From contig NZ_JABAIM010000001.1 of the NCBI RefSeq assembly GCF_012641365.1, positions 310,001 through 374,000 on the forward strand: a stretch of 64,000 bases of DNA. Direction: 5' to 3'. A program made the translations under genes and the position numbers. Below are positions 9,846 to 19,507 of this stretch, in pieces. The DNA is from Leeia aquatica. GTDB lineage: Bacteria; Pseudomonadota; Gammaproteobacteria; Burkholderiales; Leeiaceae. The first letter of the stretch is position 1, and the number at the start of each line of letters is the position of its first letter. A model generated the notes under the pieces. That model was given only the letters and a program-made list of their open reading frames with translations, was not told where the DNA came from and did no database searches.

Positions 9846-12200
9846 TCAGAACAAGCTGTCTGTCCGTTGCCCGCGCTTGAGGAAAGGCTTGCCCTTGCGC
9901 GCCCGCTTGCCGGTGTACTCGGTAAAGCGTTCACCTTCCAGCGTGACATTTTCTGACCGTCCGGTCCGCAAGGTGATATTGACCTCAAAGCGCGCACTAT
10001 CGCACCAGTACAGATTGGCCAGGCGGTCGTCCGCATCCAGCGTCGACAGAATCACGCCGCGCCCCTTGGGCAATTGCTTGATCTCCGGCGCAGACACCAG
10101 CAGCAGCTTGCCCGCGTCAGACAAGAAGCCAAACCAGCCTGCATCTCGTGCCTCCGGTACTGGCAACGGTGGCAATGGTACTTCGCCGGCTTCCAGCGAC
10201 ATGAACACTTTACCCGCGCGCTGACGGGTCATCAGGTCTGACGCCTTGCAGACAAAGCCATAGCCGCCGCTATTGGCCACCAGCAAGGCTTGTTCAGGAG
10301 CCGCGGAGAATACCTGCGCCACCTTGGCTTTGTCCTGCAGCTCTACCAGGGTGCTCAGCGGTACGCCGTCCCCACGCCCAGTGGGCACATCCACCGGGTC
10401 GATCTGGTAGCTGCGCCCCTTGCTGTCAATCAGCAGCAGCGGGTGAATGGTGCGGGTTTCCACCATTGCCAGCAGGCTATCGCCTTCCTTGAAGCCCAGA
10501 TTGGCCGCCTCAATACCATGGCCGCTGCGTGCGCGTAGCCAGCCGTTGCGCGACACAATCAGCGTCACCGGCTCATTCGGTACCACTTTGCTGCTGCCGG
10601 CCCGCTCAGCGGCTTCGATATGGGTACGGCGTGCATCGCCAAAGCGCTCGGTATCGGCACGAATCTCGTCGATCACCAGTTGACGGCGAGCGCCTTCGTC
10701 CCCCAGCAAGTGTCGCAGGCTGGCCTCTTCTTCGCGCAGTGCGTTCAGCTCGCTCTCGATCTTGAAGCCTTCCAGCCGGGCCAGTTGCCGCAGCCGGATC
10801 TCCAGAATGTCCTCCGCCTGAATCTCGGATAGACCAAACGCCGACATCAGTGCCGGTTTCGGCTCATCCGATTCACGGATCACCCGGATCACGTCCTCGA
10901 TATGCAGAAAGGCGATCATGCGGCCATCCAGAATATGGATGCGCTTTTCCACCTGTTGCAAGCGATGTTGCAAGCGGCGGGTCACGGTATCGCAGCGATA
11001 CTGGCCCCACTCGGCCAGAATCTGCTTCAGGTTCTTTTGCTGCGGTCGTCCGTCCAGCCCCAGCATCACCAGGTTCAGTGAAGCGGTCCCTTCCAGGCTG
11101 GTATGGCTGAGCAAGGCGGCCATGAAAGCCTGCGGGTCCACCGTGCGTGACTTGGGTTCCAGGATCAGCCGCACCGGGTTGTTCTGGTCGGAATCGTCGC
11201 GCACTTTGTCCAGCAGCCCCTGCATCAGGGTCTTCAGGGTTTGCTGCTCAGTGGTCAGGCTCTTCTTGCCGGCCTTGACCTGTGGGTTGGTGGCCTCTTC
11301 AATCTCCAGCAGTACTTTCTGCGCCGAAGTGCCCGGTGGCAATTCGGTGACGATCACCCGCCACTGCCCACGCGCCAGTTGCTCCACCTCCCAGCGGGCA
11401 CGCACCCGTATGCTGCCACGGCCACTCTCATAAGCCGACTGCAGCTCGGCATCCGTGCTGATGATCTGCCCGCCTCCCGGGAAATCCGGTGCCGGTACCA
11501 TGCTGCGCAAGGCCGCCACATCCAGCTCCGGCTGCTCCAGCAGTGCAATGGCCGCAGCGGCCACTTCCTTCAGATTATGCGGCGGGATTTCGGTCGCCAT
11601 TCCCACCGCAATGCCGGAAGCACCATTGAGCAAGACCATGGGCAAACGAGCGGGCAGCAAGGCCGGCTCCTGGCTAGTACCATCGTAGTTGGGGATGAAA
11701 TCGACCGTACCCTGATCCAGCTCGGACAGCAGCAGCTCGGCAAACGGCGTCAGCCGGGCTTCGGTATAGCGCATGGCAGCGGCACCATCACCGTCGCGGC
11801 TACCAAAATTGCCTTGCCCGTCCACCAGCGGGTAGCGCATCACAAAATCCTGCGCCAGGCGCACCATGGCATCGTAGGCTGCGGTATCACCATGCGGGTG
11901 ATAATTACCCAGCACCTCACCCACTACCTTGGCACTCTTCACGTGCTTGGCACCCGCCGTAAGCCCCATGCGGCGCATGGCGTACAGGATGCGGCGCTGC
12001 ACCGGCTTCTGGCCATCGGCCACTTCCGGCAGCGCGCGGCCCTTGACCACGCTCATCGCGTATTCCAGATACGCCCGCTCAGCGTATGCCCCCAGCGACA
12101 GTGCATCATCCGGCAAGCCCGCCCCCAGCACAGGAGTGGTCGTTACGGGCGGCGGTGCATCGCTGCCTTCTGCAGTGGGCAGATCATGCAAATCGTTCAT
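9846..12200 (-). CDS. parC: DNA topoisomerase IV subunit A
   Basis: Breakage-reunion subunit of topoisomerase IV, which decatenates daughter chromosomes with ParE. The 784-residue protein has the type IIA fold: [11 protein letters not shown] in the winged-helix region, and the catalytic tyrosine in [10 protein letters not shown] (Tyr145). A C-terminal beta-pinwheel region follows. The positions matching the E. coli quinolone-contact residues Ser80 and Glu84 are Thr106 and Asp110 here (motif [10 protein letters not shown]). The gene follows parE by 29 bases, forming a parE-parC operon that ends at the hairpin at 9769-9804. Confidence 0.95.
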   Translation of the reverse strand: MNDLHDLPTAEGSDAPPPVTTTPVLGAGLPDDALSLGAYAERAYLEYAMSVVKGRALPEVADGQKPVQRRILYAMRRMGLTAGAKHVKSAKVVGEVLGNYHPHGDTAAYDAMVRLAQDFVMRYPLVDGQGNFGSRDGDGAAAMRYTEARLTPFAELLLSELDQGTVDFIPNYDGTSQEPALLPARLPMVLLNGASGIAVGMATEIPPHNLKEVAAAAIALLEQPELDVAALRSMVPAPDFPGGGQIISTDAELQSAYESGRGSIRVRARWEVEQLARGQWRVIVTELPPGTSAQKVLLEIEEATNPQVKAGKKSLTTEQQTLKTLMQGLLDKVRDDSDQNNPVRLILEPKSRTVDPQAFMAALLSHTSLEGTASLNLVMLGLDGRPQQKNLKQILAEWGQYRCDTVTRRLQHRLQQVEKRIHILDGRMIAFLHIEDVIRVIRESDEPKPALMSAFGLSEIQAEDILEIRLRQLARLEGFKIESELNALREEEASLRHLLGDEGARRQLVIDEIRADTERFGDARRTHIEAAERAGSSKVVPNEPVTLIVSRNGWLRARSGHGIEAANLGFKEGDSLLAMVETRTIHPLLLIDSKGRSYQIDPVDVPTGRGDGVPLSTLVELQDKAKVAQVFSAAPEQALLVANSGGYGFVCKASDLMTRQRAGKVFMSLEAGEVPLPPLPVPEARDAGWFGFLSDAGKLLLVSAPEIKQLPKGRGVILSTLDADDRLANLYWCDSARFEVNITLRTGRSENVTLEGERFTEYTGKRARKGKPFLKRGQRTDSLF

Positions 12201-12229
12201 TCTTGTTCTTCCTGTACTGCGTCACCGCT

Positions 12230-14206
12230 TCAGATGTCCACGTCCACTTCGTTGCCATGCCGTTCCATCCATTCGCGACGGCCCGCGGCTTCACCCTTGC
12301 CCATCAGCATGCCCATCAAACGCAAGGTCTCCGCCTCCGCGCCATCCTCAATCGACACCCGATACAAGCGGCGGGTATCCGTCGCCATGGTGGTTTCCTT
12401 CAGCTGGTCGGCATTCATTTCACCCAGGCCCTTGAAACGGCTGACGGTAATGGCTTCAGCCTTCACGCCCTCATCACGCAGGCGGGCCAGCATGCCATCC
12501 CGTTCATCCTCATCCAGCGCATACAGCTTGCGTGCCGGGCGCGCCTTGCCTTGCCCCGCCACATCCACCCGGAACAGCGGCGGCTTGGCGACGTAGAGGT
12601 GTCCGGCGGCAATCAGCTGCGGGAAATGGCGGTAGAACAGCGTCAGCAGCAGCACCTGAATATGCGAGCCATCGACATCGGCATCCGACAGAATGATGAC
12701 TTTGCCGTAACGCAGATTGGCCAGCACGCTGGCAGGTTCGCTCAGATCATGCGGGTCCACGCCGATGGACGCCGCGATATCCGCAATTTCCCGGTTGGCA
12801 AACAGCTGGTCACGCGGGGTTTCAAAGGCATTAAGTACCTTGCCGCGCAAGGGCAGTATCGCCTGATACTCCTTGTCGCGTGCCAGTTTGGCGGAGCCCC
12901 CGGCAGAGTCCCCTTCCACCAGAAACAGCTCGTTGCGTTCAATATCCTCCGAACCGCAATCGGTCAGCTTGCCGGGCAGGATGGCAATGCCGGAGCTCTT
13001 GCGACGTTCGACCTTCTTGCCGGAGCGCAGCCGGTTCATGGCCTGGGCGATAGCCAGCTCAGCCAGCTTGCGGCCCTCGTCCACGTGCTGGTTCAACCAC
13101 AGCTCAAACGGGGTCTTGACCATGCTGGCGACCAGCTTGAGGGCCTCACGGCTGTTCAGGCGCTCCTTGGTCTGGCCCTGGAACTGTGGGTCCAGCACTT
13201 TAGCGGACAACACGTAGCGCACCTTGCTCCACACATCCTCCGCTTGCAGCTTGACCCCACGCGGCAGCAGGTTGTGGTGGTCGATGAACTCGCGTAACGC
13301 CTCAAACAGGCCCGTACGCAGGCCCGCCTCATGCGTGCCACCCAATGCAGTCGGGATCAGATTGACATAGGATTCGCCACTACCGGCTTCCGGCGTCCAC
13401 GCCACCGCCCATGCTGCGCCTTCGCCTTCCGCAAAGGTGTCACTGTCGCCCGGTTTGCCACAGTAGCGTGCATCCGAAAAGATGGGTACCAGCAGCTCGC
13501 TCTCGGCACACAGCTCCGCCAGATAGCCGGGCAAACCTTGCGGGTAATTCCAGCTGCGTACCTCCTCAGTGCCATCGTGCTTTTCTACGGTCAAGTTGAC
13601 GGAAATGCCCGGCAGCAGCACGGCCTTGGCGCGCAGCAGGCGTTCCAGTTCCTGCATGGATACTTTGGGGGACTCGAAGTAACGTGCATCCGGCCACACG
13701 CGAACCCGGGTACCGCTACGGCGCTGACCACAGGTACCCGTCACCTGCAACGGCTCCACCACATCACCACCGGCAAACACCAGGCGATGAACCTGCCCTT
13801 CGCGCATCACCTCAACTTCCAGCCGAGTAGACAGCGCATTGGTCACAGACACACCAACACCATGCAGACCACCGGAGAAGCTGTAGGCGCCACCATCTTT
13901 CTTGTTGAACTTGCCCCCGGCATGCAAGCGGGTGAATACCAGCTCCACCACCGGAACCTGCTCTTCTGGATGCAGGCCGACCGGGATGCCCCGACCATCA
14001 TCGGCCACCGTGAGCGAACCATCCCGATGCAGGGTGACCTCGATCCGCTTGGCAAAGCCTCCCAGGGCTTCATCCGCTGCGTTATCAATCACTTCCTGAC
14101 AGATATGGGTCGGGTCCGTGGTGCGGGTATACATCCCCGGCCGTTCTTTCACCGGCTCCAGCCCTTTCAGGACCCGGACCGATGATTCGTCATATACCTT
14201 GCTCAT
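12230..14206 (-). CDS. parE: DNA topoisomerase IV subunit B
   Basis: ATPase subunit of topoisomerase IV, 658 residues. The GHKL ATP site is at residues 38-50 (EVIDNAADEALGG). Later come the TOPRIM motifs VEGDSAGGSA and SDADVDGSHI that hold the catalytic magnesium ions. It lacks the long insert found in many GyrB proteins, and pairing with a ParC-like subunit directly downstream supports ParE over GyrB. First gene of parE-parC, divergent from pepP across a 249-base region. Confidence 0.95.
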   Translation of the reverse strand: MSKVYDESSVRVLKGLEPVKERPGMYTRTTDPTHICQEVIDNAADEALGGFAKRIEVTLHRDGSLTVADDGRGIPVGLHPEEQVPVVELVFTRLHAGGKFNKKDGGAYSFSGGLHGVGVSVTNALSTRLEVEVMREGQVHRLVFAGGDVVEPLQVTGTCGQRRSGTRVRVWPDARYFESPKVSMQELERLLRAKAVLLPGISVNLTVEKHDGTEEVRSWNYPQGLPGYLAELCAESELLVPIFSDARYCGKPGDSDTFAEGEGAAWAVAWTPEAGSGESYVNLIPTALGGTHEAGLRTGLFEALREFIDHHNLLPRGVKLQAEDVWSKVRYVLSAKVLDPQFQGQTKERLNSREALKLVASMVKTPFELWLNQHVDEGRKLAELAIAQAMNRLRSGKKVERRKSSGIAILPGKLTDCGSEDIERNELFLVEGDSAGGSAKLARDKEYQAILPLRGKVLNAFETPRDQLFANREIADIAASIGVDPHDLSEPASVLANLRYGKVIILSDADVDGSHIQVLLLTLFYRHFPQLIAAGHLYVAKPPLFRVDVAGQGKARPARKLYALDEDERDGMLARLRDEGVKAEAITVSRFKGLGEMNADQLKETTMATDTRRLYRVSIEDGAEAETLRLMGMLMGKGEAAGRREWMERHGNEVDVDI

Positions 14207-14407
14207 CCCCTGCGCCTTGGTTGCTTCGCGGCCCAGACCGCAAACAGAACGATCGTACCATATTGCATATTTCCGCTCAAACGACCACCAAGCGGTGGGT
14301 CGTTGTCACAGATAGCGCCATGTCATGTCGGCACGCATTTTGCCATAGCTGGCTGGCGAACTGGGGATGCTGCACAACAGCAATGTGCAGGCGTTTTTTC
14401 GTGTGAC

Positions 14408-14436
14408 TTCACAAAATTTCATATTCAGTATATTGT
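14408..14436 (+). promoter_or_regulatory. Candidate sigma-70 promoter of pepP
   Basis: TTCACA (14408-14413), a 17-base spacer and TATTGT (14431-14436), 19 bases before the pepP ATG at 14456 and its AAGGAG site. The short distance implies a very short leader, so the call is tentative. Confidence 0.4.
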
Positions 14437-14455
14437 ATCCACACAAGGAGAATTC

Positions 14456-15805
14456 ATGCGCCGCCCTACCCCCCAGCAACAGCGTCGCAATGCCCTGCTC
14501 AGCCAGATGGAGAGCGGCATTGCCATTATTCCGAATGCCTTCCAGCCTCGCCGTGAGGATGACCCCTCACGCTACACGACCTGGATCTATGGCCTGAGCG
14601 TGTTCATGCCGGATAGCGACTTCTGGTACCTGACCGCTTTTCCGGAGCCCGAATCGGTACTGGTGCTGATCGCCGGTGCGCAACCGCAAAGCATCCTGTT
14701 CTGTCGGCCTCGGGATGAGGAACAAGAACTATGGTGGGGCAAGCGCATTGGCCCCGAGCAGGCCCAGGAACGGTTTGGCTTTGACGCCTGCTACAGCATG
14801 GATGAGCTGGATACTCGCCTGCCCCAGTTGATGCAAGGCCATTCCCGACTGCATTACGCCTTTGGCGCGGATGCAGGCTGGGATCAGCGCGTCTATCAGG
14901 CCCTGAACCAGCTGCGCCACCCCAAGGCCAGCCGCGGCGGCAGCGTTTTTCCGACGGAGACGGTCGACATCCGGCGCAACATTCACGCCATGCGCCGCAT
15001 CAAGGATGCTGCCGAGATCGACATCATGCGCAAGGCGGTGAACATCTCCGTTGCGGCACACCTGCGCGCGATGCGCGCCTGCCAGGCCGGCTTGTATGAG
15101 TACCAGCTGGAAGCCGAGCTGCAATATGTGTTCCGTCACCACGGTGCCTGGGGGCCGTCGTACAACAGTATCGTGGCATCCGGCCCAAATGCCTGCTTGC
15201 TGCACCATGTCGACAATGACCGCCAGATGCAGTCCGACGAGCTGGTCTTGATTGACGCCGGTGCTCGCTTTGATGGCTATTGTGCGGACCTGACCCGCAC
15301 ACTGCCCGTTTCCGGGCGTTTTACCGGCCCGCAGCGCGATATCTATGATCTGGTGCTCTCGGCCGAAGTCGCAGCCATCGACGCCATTCGGCCTGGCCGC
15401 CCCATGAATACCGCTCAGCAAACCCATGTTCGCATCCTGTCGCAAGGACTGCTGGACCTCGGGCTCTGCCAGGGCAGCCTGGATGGTGTGATCGAGCGTG
15501 AAGACTACAAGCGCTTCTACATGCATGGCCCGGGCCATTTCCTGGGGATTGATACCCACGATGCCGGGCGTTATCACAATGCTCAGGGTGAATGGCTGAA
15601 CTATCAGCCCGGCATGACCCTGACAGTTGAGCCGGGTCTGTACATCCGCCCGGCGGACAACATCCCGGAAGCCTTCTGGCACATCGGTGTGCGGGTAGAG
15701 GACAACCTGTTGGTTACCGAACATGGTGTCGAAGTCCTGTCTGCAGACTTGCCCAAGTCTGCGACAGACATCGAAGCCATCATGCGGGACGGCGCATTGC
15801 ATTAA
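14456..15805 (+). CDS. pepP: Xaa-Pro aminopeptidase (aminopeptidase P)
   Basis: Cytoplasmic metallopeptidase removing an N-terminal residue that precedes proline. The 449-residue protein has the N-terminal creatinase-like domain and the C-terminal pita-bread catalytic domain. Dinuclear metal ligands are visible in LIDAGARFDGYCADLTRT, HGPGHFLGIDTHDAG and the TVEPGLY and VRVEDN segments. The start is ATG 14456 with AAGGAG five bases upstream; longer in-frame starts upstream lack a ribosome site and run through the probable promoter. A GC-rich hairpin without a T-run (15828-15848) lies between this gene and the next. Confidence 0.93.
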   Translation: MRRPTPQQQRRNALLSQMESGIAIIPNAFQPRREDDPSRYTTWIYGLSVFMPDSDFWYLTAFPEPESVLVLIAGAQPQSILFCRPRDEEQELWWGKRIGPEQAQERFGFDACYSMDELDTRLPQLMQGHSRLHYAFGADAGWDQRVYQALNQLRHPKASRGGSVFPTETVDIRRNIHAMRRIKDAAEIDIMRKAVNISVAAHLRAMRACQAGLYEYQLEAELQYVFRHHGAWGPSYNSIVASGPNACLLHHVDNDRQMQSDELVLIDAGARFDGYCADLTRTLPVSGRFTGPQRDIYDLVLSAEVAAIDAIRPGRPMNTAQQTHVRILSQGLLDLGLCQGSLDGVIEREDYKRFYMHGPGHFLGIDTHDAGRYHNAQGEWLNYQPGMTLTVEPGLYIRPADNIPEAFWHIGVRVEDNLLVTEHGVEVLSADLPKSATDIEAIMRDGALH

Positions 15806-15892
15806 TCCGTCCAGCTGTACGCAGCCAGCCCCCCGGCATAGAGGGGGCGGCTTGAGGACTATCGCAGTTTGACAACATTGAGGACGCACCAC

Positions 15893-17485
15893 ATGAAACG
15901 TACTGCTCTCGCCCTGTGGGCCGGGATGGGCTTGCTCAGCCTGAACGCCTACGCTGCCAAAACCCTGACGGTTTGCACCGAAAACTCACCGCAAGGTTTT
16001 GATATTGCCCAGTATGACGCCATTGTCACCATGGATGCCTCCATGGAACCCCTGTACAACCGCCTGGTGGAATTTGAACGCGGCACCACCAAAGTCGTGC
16101 CGGGGTTGGCGGACAGCTGGGAGATTTCCCCGGATGGTCTGACCTACACCTTCAAGCTGCACAAAGGGGTGCAATTCCACAGTACGGACTACTTCAAGCC
16201 TACACGCCCGATGAATGCAGACGACGTGGTGTTCTCTTTTCAGCGCATGATTGACCCGAATCACCCGTGGCACAAACTGGCCAAGGCGGGCTTCCCCTAT
16301 GCGGAGTCCATGGAATTTTCCAAGCTGGTGAAGTCGGTAGAAAAGCTGGATGACTACACGGTACGCGTGACGCTGAATCGTCCGGAAGCCCCGATGATTG
16401 CAAACCTCGCCATGGGCTTTGCCTCCATCTTCTCCGCGGAGTATGCGGCCCAGCTGCTGAAAGACAACCGTTCAGAAGACCTGAACAGCAAACCGATTGG
16501 CACCGGGCCGTTCATCCTCAAGCGTTATGAAAAGGATGCACAGGTACGCTATGTGGCACACCCGACCTACTTCCGTGGTCGCGCCAAGCTGGACAACCTG
16601 ATCTTCGCCATCACCACCGACCCGATCGTTCGCATGCAGAAGCTCAAGGCCAATGAGTGCCAGATTGCACTGTACCCCAAGCCGACGGAAGTGCCGGTGC
16701 TGAAGGAAGACCCGAATCTGCGCGTGGTCAGCATGAATCAGCTGAACATCAGCTACCTGGCCTTCAACGTGGAGCACAAGCCGCTCAACAACAAGCTGGT
16801 GCGTCAGGCACTGTCACACGCAGTGGACAAGCAGAGCTATATCAAGGCGCTGTTTGGTGTTGGCAATGCCATCCCGGCCGTCAACCCGTTCCCGCCGTCC
16901 ATGTGGGGTTACAACAAGTCGACCAAAGACTACGAGTACAACCCGGAAAAAGCCAAGGAACTGCTGGCCAAAGCGGGCTATCCGAATGGCTTTGACCTGA
17001 CCATCTGGACCCGTATTGGTGGCGCCTCCAACCTGCCCAATGCCAAACTGGCTGCTGAAATGGTGCAGGCCGACTGGAAGAAGATCGGGGTGAATGCCAC
17101 CATCCAGCAGCTGGAATGGGGCGAAGTGCTCAAGCGTACCCGCAAGGGCGAACATGACACCATGTTCATTGGCTGGACCGGCGACAATGGCGATCCGGAC
17201 AACTTCATGACACCGATCCTGTCCTGCCAGGCCGCTCAGAGTGGTGACAACCGCGCGCGCTGGTGCAACCAGGAATTTGATACCTTGCTGGACAAGGCCA
17301 AAGCCACCTCAAACGTCAAGCAGCGCACCCAGCTGTATGAAACGGCGCAAAAACTGTTCAAGGATGAAGCGCCGTGGTTGACGTTGGTTCACCCGTCCGT
17401 GTTCGTAGCGACCCGCAAGAATGTCAGCGGTTATGTGATGAACCCGCTGGGGACCAACAACTACTACAAAGTTACCGTACAGTAA
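15893..17485 (+). CDS. Dipeptide ABC transporter periplasmic binding protein, DppA-like
   Basis: Family 5 solute-binding protein for peptide uptake. The 530 residues begin with a signal peptide (MKRTALALWAGMGLLSLNAYA) before KTLTVCTENSPQGFD. The middle contains the family motif region GLADSWEISPDGLTYTF and the C terminus resembles E. coli DppA throughout. No dppBCDF permease or ATPase genes lie nearby, so it must work with a transporter encoded elsewhere or as an additional binding protein. It follows pepP, fitting peptide use, although a hairpin separates them. The ATG at 15893 follows GAGGA. Confidence 0.9.
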   Translation: MKRTALALWAGMGLLSLNAYAAKTLTVCTENSPQGFDIAQYDAIVTMDASMEPLYNRLVEFERGTTKVVPGLADSWEISPDGLTYTFKLHKGVQFHSTDYFKPTRPMNADDVVFSFQRMIDPNHPWHKLAKAGFPYAESMEFSKLVKSVEKLDDYTVRVTLNRPEAPMIANLAMGFASIFSAEYAAQLLKDNRSEDLNSKPIGTGPFILKRYEKDAQVRYVAHPTYFRGRAKLDNLIFAITTDPIVRMQKLKANECQIALYPKPTEVPVLKEDPNLRVVSMNQLNISYLAFNVEHKPLNNKLVRQALSHAVDKQSYIKALFGVGNAIPAVNPFPPSMWGYNKSTKDYEYNPEKAKELLAKAGYPNGFDLTIWTRIGGASNLPNAKLAAEMVQADWKKIGVNATIQQLEWGEVLKRTRKGEHDTMFIGWTGDNGDPDNFMTPILSCQAAQSGDNRARWCNQEFDTLLDKAKATSNVKQRTQLYETAQKLFKDEAPWLTLVHPSVFVATRKNVSGYVMNPLGTNNYYKVTVQ

Positions 17486-17520
17486 GCTGAACTCTCGCTC
17501 TCTCCTCTCTCTGTACGTTA

Positions 17521-17609
17521 GGGTGGCGCAAGCCACCCGGGTCGCCAGCAGCACGTTGAACACCTTGGCCGGTGTCGGCGTGCCCCCCCCTGTTGGCGAC
17601 CCCTTTTTT
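17521..17609 (+). terminator. Structured terminator region after the dppA-like gene
   Basis: First a 7-base stem GGGTGGC / GCCACCC with a GCAA tetraloop (17521-17538). Then comes a 13-pair stem (17539-17551 with 17590-17602, one G-U) enclosing CACG/CGTG and ACACC/GGTGT stems and a seven-C bulge. It ends in TTTTTT (17604-17609). The T-run after the large stem supports Rho-independent termination on the plus strand. Confidence 0.75.
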
Positions 17610-17611
17610 GC

Positions 17612-18094
17612 TCAGCGCAGCAACAGATCAAGCGGCAAGCGACCCGCTGCCTTGGTCTCGCGCAGGGAAAAGCTGGAGTAAACCTCCTTGACGCCCGGCA
17701 AGGCGCGCAGCACCTGCCTGGCAAAATCGCCAAATGACGCGAGATCCGCTGCCACCACGGTCAGCAGAAAATCATAACGTCCGGTGACGTTATGGCAGGA
17801 CAGAATCTGCGGCACCTCGGCCACGGCGGCCTCAAACTCCTGCCCCAGATCGACGCGGTGGTTCTCCAGCATCACGCTGACAAACGCCGTCACGCCGAAG
17901 CCCAGCTTCACCGGGTCCAGCTCTGTGCGGTAGCCCCGGATATAACCCTCATCCTCCAGCCGCTTCACCCGCCGCCAGCAGGGCGAGGGGGTCAATGCCA
18001 CTTTCTCAGCCAGCTCGGCACTGGACAAGCGCGCCTGCCCTTGCAGCGCTTGCAGGATCCAGACATCGGTGCGGTCCAGCCGGTTTTCACTCAT
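17612..18094 (-). CDS. Lrp/AsnC-family regulator, likely of methionine gamma-lyase
   Basis: A 160-residue Lrp-type transcription factor: an N-terminal helix-turn-helix (about residues 20-42, SSAELAEKVALTPSPCWRRV) and a C-terminal RAM ligand-binding domain. It is transcribed divergently from the methionine gamma-lyase gene, the same arrangement as mdeR-mdeA in Pseudomonas putida, where the Lrp-like MdeR controls mdeA. Control of the neighbour in response to an amino acid such as methionine is therefore likely, but inferred. The shared intergenic region (18095-18275) is AT-rich and holds repeated GCAATAT elements. Confidence 0.88.
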   Translation of the reverse strand: MSENRLDRTDVWILQALQGQARLSSAELAEKVALTPSPCWRRVKRLEDEGYIRGYRTELDPVKLGFGVTAFVSVMLENHRVDLGQEFEAAVAEVPQILSCHNVTGRYDFLLTVVAADLASFGDFARQVLRALPGVKEVYSSFSLRETKAAGRLPLDLLLR

Positions 18095-18149
18095 GCCATC
18101 ACCTCAATCAGCGAGATGAAAAGATCATCCTGCATAACGGCAGTTCAAT

Positions 18150-18170
18150 GCAATATCTTTGCGCAATATT
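18150..18170. promoter_or_regulatory. Repeated GCAATAT and TTGCGCAA dyad in the lrp-megL intergenic region
   Basis: GCAATAT occurs at 18150-18156 and again at 18163-18169, and the perfect palindrome TTGCGCAA spans 18159-18166. AATAT and ATATT also form an imperfect dyad. This AT-rich spot between the divergent genes is the natural place for the Lrp-type protein to bind. The assignment is inference. Confidence 0.4.
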
Positions 18171-18275
18171 ATTTTTATGAACACTAAATCACATCATTTC
18201 TGCGCAGGGACAAACGTATCATGGCTTTAATAACACGCTGTGGCGGCGCGTATCCGCCCTCAACCGGAGAGAGAC

Positions 18276-19469
18276 ATGACTACCCCCAAGACTGCAGGTT
18301 TTGCTACCCGCGCCATCCATCACGGCTACAACCCGGCAGATCATCAGGGTGCACTGGTACCGCCGGTCTACATGACTTCCACCTTTGCGTTCCCGACTGC
18401 CGAATATGGCGGGCAGTGTTTTGCCGGTGAAGCGCCGGGTTACATCTACACCCGTATTGCCAACCCGACACTGAATTTGCTGGAGCAACGGCTGGCCGTG
18501 CTGGAAGGTGGCGAGGCTGCCGTCGCATTTGCATCCGGTATGGGTGCGGTGACCGCCACCCTGTGGAGCCTGCTGCAACCCGGTGATGAAATCATCGTCG
18601 ACGAAACCCTGTACGGATGCACCTATGCGTTCCTGCATCACGGCATTGGCCGCTTTGGTGTGCAGGTGCGGCATATAGACCTGACCCGCCCTGAATTGCT
18701 GAAAGAGGCCATGGGGCCGCACACCCGAATGGTGTATTTTGAAACCCCAGCCAACCCCAATATGCGCATGGTGGACATTGCGGCCATCAGCCAGATCGCC
18801 CATGACGGTCAGGCTTTGGTGGTGGTGGACAACACCTACTGCAGCCCTTACCTGCAGCAGCCCTTGCAACTGGGTGCCGATGTCTCCTTGCACTCCGCCA
18901 CCAAATACCTGGGTGGGCATGGCGACCTGACGGCCGGGATCGTGATCTGCAATGCTGAGCTGGCGCAGCGGATCCGCCTGGTAGGGCTGAAAGACATGAC
19001 GGGTGCGGTCATGTCACCGCAAGACGCCTACCTGATCCTGCGTGGCTTGAAGACATTGGCCTTGCGCATGGAGCGCCATTGCGACAATGCGGAGAAAATG
19101 GCCGCGCTGCTGGCGGCCCATCCCGCGGTGGAACAGGTGTATTACCCCGGCCTGCCGGGTTTCCCGCAACGCGAGCTGGCGGCACGGCAGATGCGCCGTG
19201 CTGGCGGCATGATTGCTTTTGAACTGAAAGGCGGCGAAGCCGCAGGGCGTCGCTTCATCAACGCACTGCAGATGGTGACCTGTGCCGTAAGCCTGGGTGA
19301 CGCCGAAACGCTGGCCCAGCATCCAGCCAGCATGACCCACTCCACCTATACACCGGAGGAGCGGGCTCAGCACTTCATCAGCGAGGGCTTGATCCGCCTG
19401 TCTGCCGGGCTGGAGGACGCCGAAGACATCTTGGCGGACCTTGAACAGGCGCTGGATCAGTTACGCTAA
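18276..19469 (+). CDS. megL: Methionine gamma-lyase
   Basis: PLP-dependent enzyme of the Cys/Met metabolism family that splits methionine into methanethiol, 2-oxobutyrate and ammonia. Of its 397 residues, Lys210 in HSATKYLGGHGD is the Schiff-base lysine. Cys115 in TLYGCTYAFL matches the active-site cysteine (Cys116 in P. putida) that separates methionine gamma-lyases from most cystathionine lyases. The start is ATG 18276 with GGAGAG upstream. The divergent Lrp-type gene supports inducible methionine catabolism. O-acetylhomoserine sulfhydrylase is the main alternative, made unlikely by Cys115. Confidence 0.87.
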   Translation: MTTPKTAGFATRAIHHGYNPADHQGALVPPVYMTSTFAFPTAEYGGQCFAGEAPGYIYTRIANPTLNLLEQRLAVLEGGEAAVAFASGMGAVTATLWSLLQPGDEIIVDETLYGCTYAFLHHGIGRFGVQVRHIDLTRPELLKEAMGPHTRMVYFETPANPNMRMVDIAAISQIAHDGQALVVVDNTYCSPYLQQPLQLGADVSLHSATKYLGGHGDLTAGIVICNAELAQRIRLVGLKDMTGAVMSPQDAYLILRGLKTLALRMERHCDNAEKMAALLAAHPAVEQVYYPGLPGFPQRELAARQMRRAGGMIAFELKGGEAAGRRFINALQMVTCAVSLGDAETLAQHPASMTHSTYTPEERAQHFISEGLIRLSAGLEDAEDILADLEQALDQLR

Positions 19470-19480
19470 GCATGTGACCC

Positions 19481-19502
19481 GGCGTGCCCCAGCGGGCACG
19501 CC
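19481..19502. terminator. Hairpin between convergent megL and pckG
   Basis: A perfect 9-base stem GGCGTGCCC / GGGCACGCC with loop CAGC separates the two convergent stops. Neither strand has a clear T-run after it, so it may be a weak or Rho-assisted terminator. Confidence 0.5.
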
Positions 19503-19507
19503 AACCC

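Noticed and set aside
11241-12596. Long plus-strand open frame across the parC/parE junction
   Set aside because: Composition typical of antisense frames; both minus-strand genes are intact.
15828-15848. GC-rich hairpin between pepP and the dppA-like gene as a terminator
   Set aside because: No T-run follows and the gap is short; kept only as a possible intercistronic structure.
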